A DNA stretch of 24,009 nt from contig CAUDHE010000037.1 in assembly GCA_958449275.1 (NCBI GenBank), positions 1-24,009 on the forward strand. Direction: 5' to 3'. The translations under genes were made by a program, and so were the position numbers. The DNA is from an uncultured Alistipes sp. GTDB taxonomy: Bacteria; Bacteroidota; Bacteroidia; Bacteroidales; Rikenellaceae. This document shows, in pieces, positions 22,643 through 24,009 of this stretch. Position 1 is the first letter of the stretch. Each line of letters begins with the position of its first letter. The notes under the pieces are model-generated. The model was not told the DNA's origin. It did no database searches and was given only the letters and a program-made list of their open reading frames with translations.

Positions 22643-23989
22643 TTACAGTATCGGCGCGATGAGACGCGCGAAACCCTCGACGAGACGCACCGTAAAAGGT
22701 CTCGCCGCAATCCATCGGGCGGTGACGAGTTCCGACATGGCGGCGTCGGCGCGGAATTTCGATATGTAGTCGGCCGCGATTTCGCGGTCGTAGATGAAAG
22801 CCACGGCTTCGAAGTTGTATTCGAGGCTGCGGTAATCCATGTTGGCCGATCCCACGGCGGTGACGCCGTCGTCGACGACTATCGTTTTGGAGTGCAGGAA
22901 TCCGTTGCGATAGCGATACACGGTTATTCCCGCCTCGACGCACTCCCTGACATAGGAGTCGGTGGCGAGCCCCGCCACGGCGACATCGGTCTTGATCGGA
23001 ACGATCAACTCCACCTTCACGCCGCTCCTGGCGGCCGAACGTATCGCGTCGAGCAGCGTTTGCGGCGGCAGGAAATAGGGTGTGGATATGCGTATGTTGC
23101 GGCGTGCGGACGCTATCGCCTCGATAAAAGCCTGCGTGAGCGTCATGCGTGTCGGTCCCTGCTGCGCCCACGCTATCTGTATCGGCAGCGTGTCGATCGC
23201 GCCGTGAGGTTCGCGCGGAGCGAAATCGGTCGCCCGCGCCGTCGTGCGCCGCGCCGTTTTCATCCAGTCGGCGGCGAAGATGTCTTGCGCCTGCGCCACG
23301 GCGTCGCCCTCGATGCGTATGTGTTCGTCGCGCCAAAATCCCATCTTTCCGCCGTCGACATAGCGGCTGGCTATGTTTATTCCGCCCAGATAGGCCGTGC
23401 GGCCGTCGATTATTATGAGTTTGCGGTGGTTGCGGCGATGTACCGACGGGGTGAGATAGGGGAAACGCAGACGTCCGTAGGGGGCCGTCTCGATCCCCTC
23501 GCGGTGCATGTCGCGGAGTATGCGCCGCCCGAGCCGCCAAGAGCCCAATGCGTCGTATATTATACGTATGCGCACTCCCGCGCGCGCACGACGCATGAGT
23601 ATGCCCGCTATGGCGCGGCCTACTCGATCGTCGTTTATGATGTAATATTCGATGTCAATTTCGCGGCGTGCGCGTTGCAGGTCGCGTATTATGGCGGCGA
23701 ATGTGCGATCGGCGTTGTGGAGCGTGTCCACGCGGTTGCGCATGGCCAGGCGCGCTCCGCAGTTCGCCAGTATGCAGTTCTGAAGACGCGTGCGGTAGGG
23801 TGCGTCGTCTGCGACCGCGGGCGGCATGGCGCGGTCGGCTGTCAGAAGCAGCAGCAATGTGGCCGCGGGCGGCGATATGAGCATGAACGCGATCCAACCC
23901 CATGTCGATGCGGGGTTTCCACCGCGCACGACGATCATGATCGTTCCCGCGATGCTCCACAGAATATGTATTACGGTCCACAAGGTCAT
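22643..23989 (-). CDS. cls: Cardiolipin synthase, two phospholipase D domains
   Basis: A membrane enzyme that joins phosphatidylglycerol molecules (or related donors) into cardiolipin. Two N-terminal hydrophobic segments precede two PLD domains. The first HKD motif is NHRKLIIIDG and the second is LHSKTIVVDD; each has the full H-x-K-x4-D, and GGINIAS and GSANMDYRS follow them as expected. I start at the ATG at 23989 (MTLWTVIHILWS, 448 residues). The frame stays open to the window edge with a GTG at 24007, so a start further upstream outside the window cannot be ruled out. Length is slightly short compared with about 480 for the family, mostly at the N-terminus. The distance to greA and greA's own promoter argue against an operon. 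Confidence 0.93.
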   Translation of the reverse strand: MTLWTVIHILWSIAGTIMIVVRGGNPASTWGWIAFMLISPPAATLLLLLTADRAMPPAVADDAPYRTRLQNCILANCGARLAMRNRVDTLHNADRTFAAIIRDLQRARREIDIEYYIINDDRVGRAIAGILMRRARAGVRIRIIYDALGSWRLGRRILRDMHREGIETAPYGRLRFPYLTPSVHRRNHRKLIIIDGRTAYLGGINIASRYVDGGKMGFWRDEHIRIEGDAVAQAQDIFAADWMKTARRTTARATDFAPREPHGAIDTLPIQIAWAQQGPTRMTLTQAFIEAIASARRNIRISTPYFLPPQTLLDAIRSAARSGVKVELIVPIKTDVAVAGLATDSYVRECVEAGITVYRYRNGFLHSKTIVVDDGVTAVGSANMDYRSLEYNFEAVAFIYDREIAADYISKFRADAAMSELVTARWIAARPFTVRLVEGFARLIAPIL

Positions 23990-24009
23990 GTTCGCGCATT
24001 CGGACACAC

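Noticed and set aside
22539..23540. Minus-strand frame of 333 codons inside the cardiolipin synthase gene
   Set aside because: Out-of-frame, arginine- and histidine-rich translation; the cls frame carries both HKD motifs.

Overview
The window looks like chromosomal DNA of a gut member of the Bacteroidota, most likely close to Alistipes/Rikenellaceae. The reasons are promoters of the TTTG-N19/20-TAnnTTTG type, almost no Shine-Dalgarno sequences, many lipoproteins with acidic residues after the lipobox cysteine, BspA-type leucine-rich repeats, PKD-like and collagen-like (DUF4988-type) surface domains, a Bacteroidetes-type tyrosine recombinase, and moderately GC-rich coding DNA. The genus is inference; no rRNA or marker gene settles it.

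Layout. 1-291: non-coding DNA made of consecutive hairpins, ending in a perfect 34-bp palindrome. 292-1044 (minus): a zeta-toxin-like P-loop kinase followed by an overlooked 58-codon gene. 1246-1851 (plus): iron-type superoxide dismutase, closed by a bidirectional terminator. 1931-3514 (minus): a two-gene unit, a BspA-like lipoprotein with an EF-hand loop and a protein resembling the uracil-DNA glycosylase fold. 3969-5114 (plus): an intact tyrosine recombinase, followed by about 900 bases of non-coding, hairpin-rich DNA that looks like the remnant of a mobilizable element.

6022-21149 (minus) is the core of the window: a seven-gene operon starting with a TACCTTTG promoter element and a cobalamin riboswitch. 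In transcription order it encodes a coiled-coil/collagen-like lipoprotein, a 1402-residue triplicated leucine-rich-repeat lipoprotein, a 763-residue lipoprotein with a C-terminal beta-propeller, a BtuG-like beta-propeller lipoprotein, a PKD-repeat lipoprotein, a lipoprotein with an L-domain-like solenoid, and a BtuB-like TonB-dependent receptor. Gaps between genes are 8-22 nt except one of 91 nt that holds a hairpin. The plausible joint role is capture of vitamin B12 and related corrinoids at the cell surface, passing them to the outer-membrane transporter, with synthesis shut off when cobalamin is plentiful. No inner-membrane BtuFCD genes lie in the window. The five accessory lipoproteins, especially the 1402-residue one, are the least understood part.

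21150-21847: AT-rich non-coding DNA with an 18-bp perfect inverted repeat around a nested palindrome; part of this palindrome is matched just downstream of the recombinase gene, so similar sequences bracket the whole B12 operon. 21848-24009 (minus): greA with its own promoter and terminator, and a cardiolipin synthase gene cut or nearly cut by the window end.
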